Assembly: GCA_015680685.1 (NCBI GenBank)
Contig: MNCI01008734.1
Location: forward strand, 1 to 64,000
Source of the DNA: Gnetum montanum
Taxonomy: Eukaryota; Streptophyta; Gnetopsida; Gnetales; Gnetaceae
Reading direction: 5' to 3'
Length of the DNA: 64,000 nucleotides
Both the position numbers and the translations under genes were made by a program. Below are positions 22,675 through 32,931 of this stretch, piece after piece; within the stretch, counting starts at the first letter, position 1; each line of letters begins with the position of its first letter. The notes beneath the pieces were generated by a model. The model worked only from the letters and a program-made list of their open reading frames with translations. It searched no databases and was not told the DNA's origin.

Positions 22675-25600
22675 ATGGACCCATCTCAGATTGATGTAGC
22701 AGCATCATCTGTTTCTGACTTTAGGGTCGGCGCTTTGAACCCAGTGGTGGTGGCTAAACCCATGGTTGTCATTGGTGAGATGAACCCTTAGGGGCCACCT
22801 CACCAGTCACTTAGGTTGCAAGGCCGAGACCCCATCTATACCATCTTAACTATGGAGCAGTATAACTTAATATGCGTTAAGATACAAGCCAACTTAGCTG
22901 TTGACCGTTCTGAGATGGAGGTGAAATGACACTTCGATCTCATACACAAGGGGGGTCATGAATTCATTCCCACAGCCTATGATGTCATCCCACTCATTGA
23001 ATCCCACCATAAACTCCTATCACAACTCCTCATGGAAAGGAACCAAACCTCACACCAACCCACCATAGAGCCTCAAAATGAAGATGAGGAGGATGATTTC
23101 GCAGCTCAATCCAAACATGGGGACTCATACCATATTATCAGTCCACGTAGTTACGTGAACCCATTATTTCACCCTTTCATGGGGGATACCATGTCTCTCC
23201 ATTCATTTAAAACCACTCAAGCACATGTACCCCAACAAGAAGTACCCACTCTCACTCCCACTCTCCCTATGACCAACTCTCAATTCACTATGCCCATCCC
23301 TACTATCCCTCTGATTACTACCTCACCCTCCCTCTTACAAGTACGACCCCAACAACCTCCCTCTCGAATTAATGTAGGAGCAACTTTCCCACCCCAAGTA
23401 ATTGGGATGCCATCAGTGATGCCCGCTACCACATATACACACTTCATTCCATGAGTACAAGTTCATACCACACCTTTGGTTCCTCCAGTACAACACCAAA
23501 CACAAAGCCTCCCTTCATAACCCACCGTCAAGAAATGGCTTACCCTTGTTGCTCAATGACAATAGCAACCCACACCTTATGGTATGTCACCCTTAGTAGT
23601 GCCCACTATAAACATTCCACAAGTGCAACCTTCGATCACTCAACAATCATCATTCCCATCAACCATACAGTAGTCGAATCTATATGGTACTCAAACTGAA
23701 AAACCTCCCACTTCACCTAGTACCCAAGATTGGGTTGAAGCTAAAAAATGATGTAGTAACTAGACGACGAGGTAAAAACGCCTCAAAACTGCTAACAATG
23801 AAGAGCTTAAAGTATTAGACTTTTACCAAGATGATCCTATTAGCTCTTCGGTACCACCGTTAACCTTGCCCAAAGGATTTTCCTTGCCTCAACTAATCAA
23901 ATATAACGGAGAAGGAGACCCCAACTCCCATCTAGTCACATTTAGACTAGAATACCTATTTCTTCAAGCTTGGCCCCATGCAATCTTGTGCGTGTTCACT
24001 ATGTCCTTAACAAGCATAGCCTTAGACTAGTATAGAGCCCTACCATGTAACTCCATATCCTCTCTACAGGATTTGTTACACCAATTTGTTACTAGGTTTA
24101 AGTACAACCTGAAGCCTAAAGAAACACTAGACACTTTGATACAGGTGAAACAAGCACCATTAGAGCCTGTATAGAAGTTCATTCAACAATGGAGTGCAGC
24201 CCTTAACAAACTTCATGAGCCCATCTTTGAAATGTATTTGATTACGATTCTAAAGGAAGCTGTGAATGACTTCATTAAGTCAAAACTGTACTACCTAAGT
24301 GCTCAAATGTTGATCCAAGCCTTCATGCAAATCAAGAACATTGAATAAGCTGCACAAACCAACAATGATCCCACCTATGTGGCTTACAAGAACCAACACA
24401 TTGCCAAACAACAGACAACAATGGAAATTGTAGCTACAAGCAAAAAAACAAAAAAACACCAGTACCAACCCACCTAAAATGACAGGGACATCCCAAGGCC
24501 CAACTTCTAGCACAAGGATCGCTCTAAGTATACGCCGCTACCCATGTGACCCTCTGAACTACTAGAGAAACTCCTCAAAATCGGGCAAATCCAATACAAA
24601 CAAGTAGCGGAAAATGCCCACAGAAGACACGATAGGTACTGTGAGCTACTGAGGAATCCCACCTTAGCAGCAGAAAACGAGCCCCTGGTTCCATGACATT
24701 TCAAGTTAGACTAATTCTGTCACTACCACCAAACGTCCAGTCACAACAACGACACCTTCCATGCATTATAGGATGATCTACAAGTAATGATAGAACAGGG
24801 CCAACTGAATGTCAACACCTTGAATCAACCTAGCATAGACGATGTCTCCTATGTGATAAACTCCATTGGCATAGATAGTAAGCCTAAATCTATGTGGCAA
24901 CCTTTTGTGATCTGTGTGCCTCCTAGCAAGGCAACAATCCCCTCTGCCTCCATGAGTAAGAAGCCTCCCATCATCATCAAGGTGCCACCTAGAGCACCGA
25001 TGACACCTTTCATGGTCAAAGTACCACCACCTCACACGTCTACTAAAATGTTAAACTAGAAAGATTCAACGTAATCCCGAGCACTAAAGATACCCTTTGT
25101 GGTCAAAGTACCACCACAATCATCCACTAAGACGTTAAACTGGAAGGAAGCATCATCATATGCTACGACGTTAAACTGGTATGATGCACCAACTACAACC
25201 GCAAAGAAACCTTTCGTCATCAACGTGCCACAACAAGCTAGTCAAACACCAATGACTCCTCCCAAATAACCATTTGTCATAAAGTTGCCACCACACGATG
25301 GCCCCTCACCTACCCAGAGCCCAACTATAGGCAATGTCTCAACCTCTTCTCCCTCAAGAGTCAACATTGCCAACAACACGGGTAAGCCTACGAAATGGCA
25401 GCAGAAAAAGAAAAACAAACAATGAACAACATCCACAGCTGAAACAAAAGCCACACCAAGCAAGCAATAATCAAAGGCTGGGGGCCTTGCCCCTAATCTA
25501 AAACAAACTAGGCCCAAGCCCTCAACCCATACAGAGGCAACCAACACAATGGAAAACAACACGGACTTTGTAGCTACATTGGCCCAAGTGAAACAAACAC

Positions 25601-25859
25601 TCAAACAAAATAACACAACCATGAGATTGTACAACTTGGTCATGACATCATAGGCTCATCATGAAGCCTTAGCGCAAATGTTAGCATCCATTCCTGTTAT
25701 AGAGGAAATCCTTGTTAACATGTAATCCATCCATGTAATGATTTCACAACACACACCACAAGGATTGGGTTCAAATACCTTAGCCTTCAGTGATGATGCA
25801 GTTAAAGTCAACCACAAACGAGGGGAGGTCACAACAGCTCCATTGTCGATCAGTGTACG
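22675..25859 (+). pseudogene. D gag, single frame with point stops
   Basis: This is a particle-forming polyprotein starting at ATG 22675 (MDPSQIDVAASS). It stays in one frame for over 1000 codons into the protease, broken only by stops. N-terminal third: Gln/Pro/Thr-rich linker. Capsid core at about 23880-24340: LPQLIKYNGEGDPNSHLV, SLQDLLHQFVTRFKYNL, VNDFIKSKLYYL. Knuckle-like FCHYHQTSSHNNDTFHAL at 24715-24770, with the C-x2-H...HN pattern of Tat/Ogre gag, followed by LQVMIEQGQL. The rest is Pro/Lys/Thr-rich, with repeats of PFVVKVPPQSSTKTLNW-like units at 24960-25260. Stops are mostly TAG/TGA, as expected from deamination. Confidence 0.9.
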
Positions 25860-26586
25860 TGTTGGCTGATGCACCATTCATAGAGTGCACGTTGATGATG
25901 GCGCAGCAACAAACGTAGTTCTATACTCCATCATCGAAAAACTAGGCATGGCAAATGAGATCATGCCAATAGAAACCACGTGTCTAAAATTCTTTAACGA
26001 ATCACATGTCATAGTCAAGGGTACGATTAACCTAGCCTTCATGGTAGGTGAACAATTCCCCACCAGTGCAGAGTTCATTGTCATAGAAGAGATGCCCAAT
26101 TTCAACATGATTCTTGACAGACCTTGGCTAGCGGAACAACGAGCCATTTCCTCACCAATACATCAAGAAATCCGCCTTCCATATGAAGGTGGACAAGTCA
26201 TTATACATGGCAACAACACTCCCTTTCAAGCTAACCATAACATAGACATGTCATAAGTCTTGAAAGAGGAGCCTCTTGATGCAACACACACTACACCAAA
26301 CGCAACACCTAGAGCCAAAATGGCCGGACGAGTGGCAATCGAAACAATATTTAGAGCTAAAATGCTTGAACAAGTGGAAAAAACCATAAGCCTTCCAGTT
26401 GAGCCTAAGCCTAAAATGCTTCCAAAACCACATCCCATTGGGAGACAACCACATGATCAAAGTGCCCCTGCAGCCAAAAACAAGTCAGATCTCCGCACAC
26501 TCTTCACATTCTTTCGCGGTGCATATGTCACATTCATTTATATTATACTAGCTTACGTGTTCTCTCATGGCCCGAAAAGGCCTTAA
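25860..26586 (+). pseudogene. D retropepsin-like protease and short tail
   Basis: In frame with gag. The core reads VHVDDGAATNVVLYSIIEKL, then INLAFMVGEQFPTSAEFIVI, FNMILDRPWLAEQRAISSP, and IRLPYEGGQVIIHGN. This is the Tat/Ogre pattern, where the first block is usually V-x-I-D-x-G and the third is L-G-R-P-W. Here the active site is D-D-G. After the core come about 110 more codons rich in Lys/Pro, ending with a hydrophobic AYVTFIYIILAYVF, and then a stop at 26584-26586. No RT follows. The 123-codon protease stretch 25885-26256 has no stop. Confidence 0.88.
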
Positions 26587-27260
26587 ACTAAACTCTGGCT
26601 TGAAAAGGCCTTAAACTAAACTATGGCCCGAAATGACTTTAAACTACCACAATTTCTCATTGTTTTTTATTTACTTATGCATTTCAATTCATGTTTTCTG
26701 TAGTTGCTATTTAACATTATTTTCTCTAGTTGCTTTTGTTTATAGAATCATACAAATGCACACGAATGCATCCACATCGACAATCCTGGCATCATCACTT
26801 AAAATTGATACCACCCATCATCCTTGTGTCATGACAATAAACTAACACCACCGGTCATATTCATAATGCACACTTTCATCCTGGTATCATGACAGTAAAC
26901 TGGTACCACTGAATGTCCTAGGTTATGACCCAAAAATAACACCACAGAGTGGTCGTGGTGTCATGACCTAAAACTGATACCACAGAATAGTCCTGGAGCT
27001 ATGACTTAAGAAACTAGCACCACAGAATGTTCTGGCATCATGACAATAAATTGACACCACAGAGTTCTGTCCAACATGACACTAAATTTTTACACTCATT
27101 CACCAGAGTCCACTAAGACTATAAACTGGCTAGCCTCTTCATAGTCTGCCACGACTATAAACTAGCATCACACCATTCGCTACAACGATAAACTGACAAC
27201 GTCCAATGAGTTATGACGTAAAACTAACCCATGACAGTCCACTAACATTATAAACTAGCA
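26583..27260 (+). repeat. D tail array with TTAAACT / TAAACTGG motifs
   Basis: First come three near-copies of a 30-bp unit around GGCCCGAAAAGGCCTTAAAC (26570-26650). Then more degenerate units of about 40-65 bp around CATGACAGTAAACTGGTACC. Related units sit in the gag-coding part (25075-25190) and, inverted, in A1 (2820-2900) and A2 (54400-54640, 54800-54990). Confidence 0.75.
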
Positions 27261-28403
27261 AGATCATCTCTGGCACATTCATCTGCTGCTGCAGTTCATG
27301 ACATTTCTTCATCAACGTCTACCACATCATTCATCACATCGGCTCTGACAACACTATTGCTGCTCATTTTGTTTGCCTTAAGTTTCACATGGTGCCTCCA
27401 TTTGCATTGGCCACATTCATGTCTAAATTTTTCTCTAACTCATTCACTTGTGTTTTTCTTTTCTTATTGGAGTTTTTTTTGCAGGATGACACCCAGTGCT
27501 GCTCGTACACGGATACACTTCATCACTATGACAAGGTGCCACATTATTTCTGACGCACGTAACAAGGTTAATCAATCTGTTTAAAAGTACATTCCTAGTT
27601 TCTGATACATTCTCCATTTCCCAAACACTCTCGTTCCCTTTCCTACCTAGTTATAGCTCCTAGATACACCCAATAAACCCCAAAACTTTGAGCACACTGT
27701 TGCACGCCACGACACTCTTAAGCAATTGCAACACACAACACAACACATGAGCATGAGTGCAAAATTGAAAGAAAGATCTTTCCAAAAATAAATAAGAAAA
27801 AAAGCAAAAGAGAAAGAAAAGATCAAAGATCAAAGAGAAAAATAAACCACAAGACCCTTGGCACATCCCATACAAGCCCCAGGCGGGAAGGCAGTTGTCT
27901 TGGAAAGAACTGTTTGTATCTCACACCATCATGTTTCACCTCACTGCGTGGCTTTGCCTATTGGAAAATGGGTTTTCTTAAACCTAACACAAGGGTAATA
28001 TTTCTCCAAAGAACACACCACCTCATTGTGTGGATTTGGTTGTGACAACAAGTTCTCTTAAACATGATACAAGAGTGTCGTTCCTCCAAAGGACATACTC
28101 CTCCTGCCTTGGTTCCAAGTCTGCCAAATATTGGCCATCGACAAGGAACAACATGAATTTTTTGCACAAGATGAACACTCCTCTCCCATACTAGCACAAT
28201 TCCTTGATCAATTCCCAATTTCATAGTTGCAAACATCTCCCCTAGACATCATCTCAAAACATCATTTCTCAATCCCAGGTACTTGTAAACACGGTGTGAT
28301 GACATCTGGCCAAGTGCCGAAGGATAATGCTTGCTACCAGTTTGCTTGTAGTGTTTTGAACTTCTTTTTTGACACCTATTGGGTCAATTTCTCTAGGAAT
28401 CAA
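27261..28403 (+). other. D 3' untranslated region
   Basis: No conserved protein is seen. One diverged pair of about 75-bp direct repeats (TTCTTAAACCTAACACAAGG near 27975 and TCTTAAACATGATACAAGAG near 28050) is followed by ordinary sequence up to the polypurine tract. Confidence 0.65.
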
Positions 28404-28417
28404 TAAAGAGGGACCAA
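28404..28417 (+). promoter_or_regulatory. D polypurine tract
   Basis: ATAAAGAGGGACCA lies directly before the 3' LTR. A2 has AAAGAGGGACCAA at the matching place on the minus strand. Confidence 0.75.
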
Positions 28418-30218
28418 TGAAACATGACAAAAATTCTAGCTAACACTTGTAGACAGAAATTGGGCTAAGTCATGCTGGTCCTCAGCATGACCAAGCTTGA
28501 AAGCCTCAAAATATAGCATCAAACGGAGCATAATTGAACAAGAAAGAGTTCCCTGGGATTTATAGGAAGCTTCATCAACTTCTAGCATTTAGAATCAAAA
28601 TTTTTAGGTCAAAATGCTTGGTTTTGGCTAAGTATAATTTGGCTACATTTTTTTACGCTGCTCAGCGTAAGGCTCACCATCACCAAATTTTGGAGCCCTG
28701 AAAATGAGTCAAAATAGGCCAAAATTGAGCACAAGTACCTCCCATGACCTTAATAAAGGTCCCCAATAGGTCCTAGCTCTAGAAATTCAAACTTTTGGCA
28801 TTAAATGAGCTATTTTTAATTGGTGACACTAGGGTTACTTTTCAGACGCTGCACAGCGTAAGGCTCAATGTCACCAACATTTGGAGCCCCAAAACTAAGT
28901 CAAAATAGGCCAAAATTGAGCACAAGGACCACCCATAACCTTCACCAAGGTTCCTAGTAGGTTCTAGCCTCTAGAAAATCAAATTTTGGGCATCAAATAT
29001 GCCACTTTAACTTGGTGATGCTGGGGTTATTTTTCAAACGCTGCTCAGCGTAAGGCTCAGCGTCACCAACCAAAACCAGGCCAAAACGACATCCAAATCA
29101 GCCCAAATTTGGCACATAAAACCCTCATGACCCATAACATGCAGATCCACTATAAAAAATGGTATCAAAGGTCAAAAACAAGTTCAAAATGCACTATTTT
29201 TAGGTCACGCTGACATGCTTCTAGCAACGTAAGGCTCAGTGTCATCAACCAAAATAGGGCTAAAATGACATCCAAATCAGCCCAAATTTGCCACATAGAA
29301 CCCTCATGGCCCATGGAATTTAGATCCACTTTGAAAAATTATCTCATAGGTCAAAATTGGGTTCACAATTCACTATTTTCAGGTCATTCACTGTTAGTCA
29401 CGCTGACATACTTCTAACAGCGTAAGGATCAGCGTCACCAACCGAAATAGAGGTAAAACAGCCTCCAAATGAGCTCAAACTTGACAAGAATAATCCCCTA
29501 GACCATGGCATACAGATCCACTTTTAAAATGGGTCTCAGAGGTCAAAAATGGATTCAAAATGCATTATTTTCAGGTCATACATTGTTAGTGACACTAACG
29601 CGGACGCTGATGCTAGACGCTGACGCTAGAACAGGCTAAGCACACATCAGAGCTAGATCCACGCATGCTAGAGGCCTTGGTAGAAGGAAAAAAAATTACA
29701 TCAGAAGAAAATTGGTAGCATCAATCTCTCATCTCACATCGGGGCTAGCATCTAACTTGCGACCTACCTTCGTGCCTACGCTCTAACCAGTGTAAACACT
29801 TTTCATTGTTAATACATCTCATTTCTGCCAATCGTGTGTATCATTTTTGGCTATTAAATTTCTACACTTGTTTAAATTTTCTATTCATATTCATGTTTAT
29901 GTTTCCATTTTTTCATTATTTCTGCATTGCATTTACGTTTACATGCAATTGCATATTTTCCTATTTAAATTTCCTGTTTGTGTTTGTGATTATGTTTCCA
30001 TGCAATTCTCTGTCTGCCTGTTAAACCAAACACTAGCGTAACCTCCACATTACACTAGAGGAAGTCCTTGTCTGATCTGCGTGTAGACCATTCAAGGCAC
30101 TCTGCCTTCGATTGTTTCCATCTCGCCCTCACGTGAAGGCATGGTCGTCTGTATCTCTTCGTAGATCTTTCGTCATTTGTTTCCTTCCAACCTTACGCCG
30201 ATGATTTTAGACAGTACA
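28418..30218 (+). repeat. D 3' LTR
   Basis: It matches the 5' LTR from TGAAAC to CAGTACA. The repeat marker recurs at 28673, 28864, 29056, 29235 and 29428: four of the five 192-bp units keep their length and one has lost about 13 bp. Confidence 0.93.
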
Positions 30219-30223
30219 ATGGT
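30219..30223 (+). repeat. Target-site duplication of D, right
   Basis: ATGGT, paired with ATAGT at 18712-18716. Confidence 0.85.
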
Positions 30224-30886
30224 CATGTAGAAATTACTAATAGGGAGATCACAAAGATCCTAACAAGAACTAATAGAAAATATAGGAGAGACTAGAGCAC
30301 AAAAATAAATCATGCCCTCTAGTTTTACTTCTTGGCATGAGAACTCCCTATAGGCTACTTTTCATATGAGCTAATGTACGAAAAATTACCAACTCTACCT
30401 ATCCAATCCAAGCTCTATACACTTTCAATAGCCTCTGACTTGGACCTTGACCTTAGCCTAGCACAAAAAGAAAGATTAATCATTGAGAATGTGCTAGATG
30501 AAAATCAATTAGTAGACCTTTTCTTGAATGAAGTGCACAAGGCATTCAACAAAGAGCACCATGACCTTAGGATAACAAAAGTGAAAATTCAACCTAGAGA
30601 AAAGGTCCTCCACTAGGGCCCCACACATATACCTCAATAAACTAAGTTCCAAACATTGTGGGAAGGATCTTATATCATTTATGAAACCTTTTCTTCTTGG
30701 TCCATTTTGATCTACAAACTTGAGAGCCCAAACAAAAAAGAGCTAGTGAACATGCAACAAGTTAAACATTTTGATGAACCCAAGCAAGCTAGTAGAACTA
30801 ACCTCTTAATGAATGGACAACCACACTCAATTTTTTCAATCTCCTCCTTACAACTTAGTCATGGGGGAGATGGCCATCGATGTTGA
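30219..30886 (+). pseudogene. C integrase, C-terminal part after D
   Basis: It continues the integrase interrupted at 18716. HVEITNREITKILTRTNRK joins in frame to HLQVNS through the shared ATRGT. Then come the MYEKLPTLPIQSKLYTL block (30374 on), an acidic DLDLDLSLAQKERL stretch, and a GPF-like C-terminal fold with LWEGSYIIYETFSSWSILIY and NMQQVKHFDEP. Stops are few. Two overlapping open stretches mark small frame shifts near 30620-30660. Confidence 0.88.
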
Positions 30887-32400
30887 GCATTACAGTAGCT
30901 CCTTAGTTTTTCATCTTTTTGTTTTTCATGTTTTTGTTTTACAATTTGTTATTTTTAAAACATTTTGTTTTACACTTCTTTATCTTACACCTTTTTGTTT
31001 TTACTTTATTAATTTTTCTAATTTTTATGTTACAACATCATTACTACATTTTATATTTCTTGAATATTTTACAATTTCTTTTATATTTTTCCTTATTTTT
31101 AGGTAAATTTTTCTTGTCTTCTAATAAAAGTGCTTTATTGCCAAGAGGACGCAGTGGTGTTGTAGTTGTTTTCTAATGGTGGTTTGCACTTAACATTTCT
31201 GATTGCTAATATCTAGTTTCTATTTTTGAATTTTGATGAGTGATAACTAAGACTAGTTTTTTCTTCATAGAATAGGCAATGAGTCCATGTCATCCACCCA
31301 TCCACAAACTTTATGGTTTTTCTTGTCTTGGGACTATGAGATCCCTTTTTCATTAATAAAACTTTAACAAACTTGTGACCTTTTTAGTTTCCAAGCTTAG
31401 AAAAGCTTAAAAGGTTTGGTAAGGGTGTGGCTTCAAGGGGATTCAATACTCTTTATACCTTTTTACTTGCTTGAGTGCATGTGTGTCTTCATGGATTTCT
31501 TACCATTTTCTGTTGACCAATAATAGGAACTTGAATAAGTCTTTGCATGTTGTGGTTTCCATATAGAAATTCATGAAAAGCATAAAATTTTGAAATAAAA
31601 CATGATGTGAATTCAAAGCATGTCCCTTAGACAAAATCAATAGGATACAAGCACTAGATATAGGACTAGAAAGATATGTTACCCATGCCTAAAGGTCCCC
31701 TCTGACTAAGGCCCTTTCTTACTTCTTGCTTCTCTTTTATTCTTAAATAAGAAATAGTGGTTATCCATGGAAGAATTCTTATGTCTCAAGGAGGTGGATT
31801 GGTTCTAGATTGATTATATAAAGTTACTAAAAGTGGTTGGTTTTGGTCTAGACTAAGGTCGGGGTTTAGCGGGTCATTTAACTGTAAATTCCACAAGGGA
31901 CTTCATGTAACTATGATTGGGACATTCATATCATTCTCTATCTTATCCATCAGTGCTCTCCATAACTCACCTTACTACTAGTTTTGATGTTTTGTTTAAT
32001 CTCTTAGTTTGATGTGTTGAAATTCTTATGTAGATTCTTTAGGTTTGGCCCTTAACTTTTTGTAACCATTAATCAACTATGGGCATCCACAAACTCCATA
32101 GTTAAGGTTATGCATGGGCAAAAAGGGAATGTAACACTATGGGGAGGACCCACTTTCATATCTCATGGTGTGGTTAGTTAAGTCCCTTACCCTTAGACAT
32201 TGTTGTAATCAAATCCTTCACGCGCTTCATCGTGCATCCAACTATGTACTCCTTAAGGAATTTTCTCCATAAAATCTTATTCTCTAATCATTTCTCAATA
32301 TTTGGAACTTCAAGACCCTCTTCTAATATTTTCATCATGTTCATGACTTCTCAGGCTTCCAATTGATCCTCATTTCATATTAAAATCCTTATTTTTACTA
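30887..32400 (+). other. C non-coding spacer after pol
   Basis: AT-rich sequence with TTTT-rich runs at 30900-31110 and no recognised protein. It aligns with B1 6210-7685 and B2 61170-62690, so it is an ancestral part of these elements. The open frames at 30813-31176 are low-complexity Phe/Leu translations of T-runs. Confidence 0.7.
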
Positions 32401-32480
32401 TTTTTTCCAAAGTCAATGATGGTCAACAACCATGTTGACTAGGCCTAATCAACATAGTGCAAAACTTTTATAAATACTCC
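32401..32480 (+). promoter_or_regulatory. Internal LTR-like promoter before the third ORF of C
   Basis: GACTAGGCCTAATCAACATA (from about 32435) is followed by TATAAATA at 32469-32476. The 3' LTR promoter has ACATAGTGCCTATTTTTTCC directly before its own TATAAATAC. Here ACATAGTGC is followed 11 bp later by TATAAATAC. The site lies about 460 bp before the third ORF and is conserved in B1 and B2. Confidence 0.6.
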
Positions 32481-32931
32481 CTAACACATTGAAATTTTTT
32501 GCCATCTTCTTTAAAGTGAGAGGGAATTTTTGCAATTTTTTAAAGTCCAAAACTTTCTGAAGCCCATAACTTTCATACTATTTGTCCAAATCACTTCATT
32601 CTTTGATCTTGTAACTACCAAATGTAAGCTCTTAGTTTTGGGGTCCACAAACATTAAGGCTTTTGATGAAAATTTTTCTAACTTCCCCAAGGGATTAATG
32701 AATAGAATAATATTAAACTATCAATGTTTAAGAGTTTAACCCTTTCGACAATCTTCAATAAACATAAAATTAATTACTAATATGAAAATAAGAATAAAAT
32801 AATAATTGAAATGATCAAATTGACCATGATCACAACTTAGCTAGGTGTAACTTTCCTAAAGGGATAAGGTATCCCAATTATTTCTAGTTACACATTAAAT
32901 GCTAACCCTTGGTCATGTTGTGATCACAAAT

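Larger units (their letters stand above)
18717..30218 (+). mobile_element. D: complete non-autonomous Tat-like LTR element
   Basis: It is a full 11.5-kb element: 1.8-kb LTRs beginning TGAAAC and ending CAGTACA, primer site, captured callose synthase fragment, leader array, gag-protease, tail array, polypurine tract and 3' LTR. It is inserted in the integrase of C with a 5-bp target duplication. After the protease there is no RT, RNase H or integrase, only non-coding arrays, so it must have moved with enzymes from another element. Gag, protease, primer site and polypurine tract match A1/A2. The gag-protease frame has stops but no frameshift, so D looks younger than the element it sits in. Confidence 0.92.

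Noticed and set aside
30861-30877. CATGGGGGAGATGG after integrase as a second (central) polypurine tract
   Set aside because: The run is part of the integrase C-terminal coding region, and B1/B2 have shorter purine runs there (TTGGTGAG, AAGGGTGAG).
30813-31176. Hydrophobic open frames as a membrane protein
   Set aside because: Translations of T-rich non-coding sequence; the matching B1 and B2 stretches do not keep the frame.
32401-32480. A second, truncated LTR as explanation of the internal TATA region
   Set aside because: The region lies at the same place in C, B1 and B2 and no LTR end or primer site accompanies it; an ancestral internal promoter-like segment fits better.
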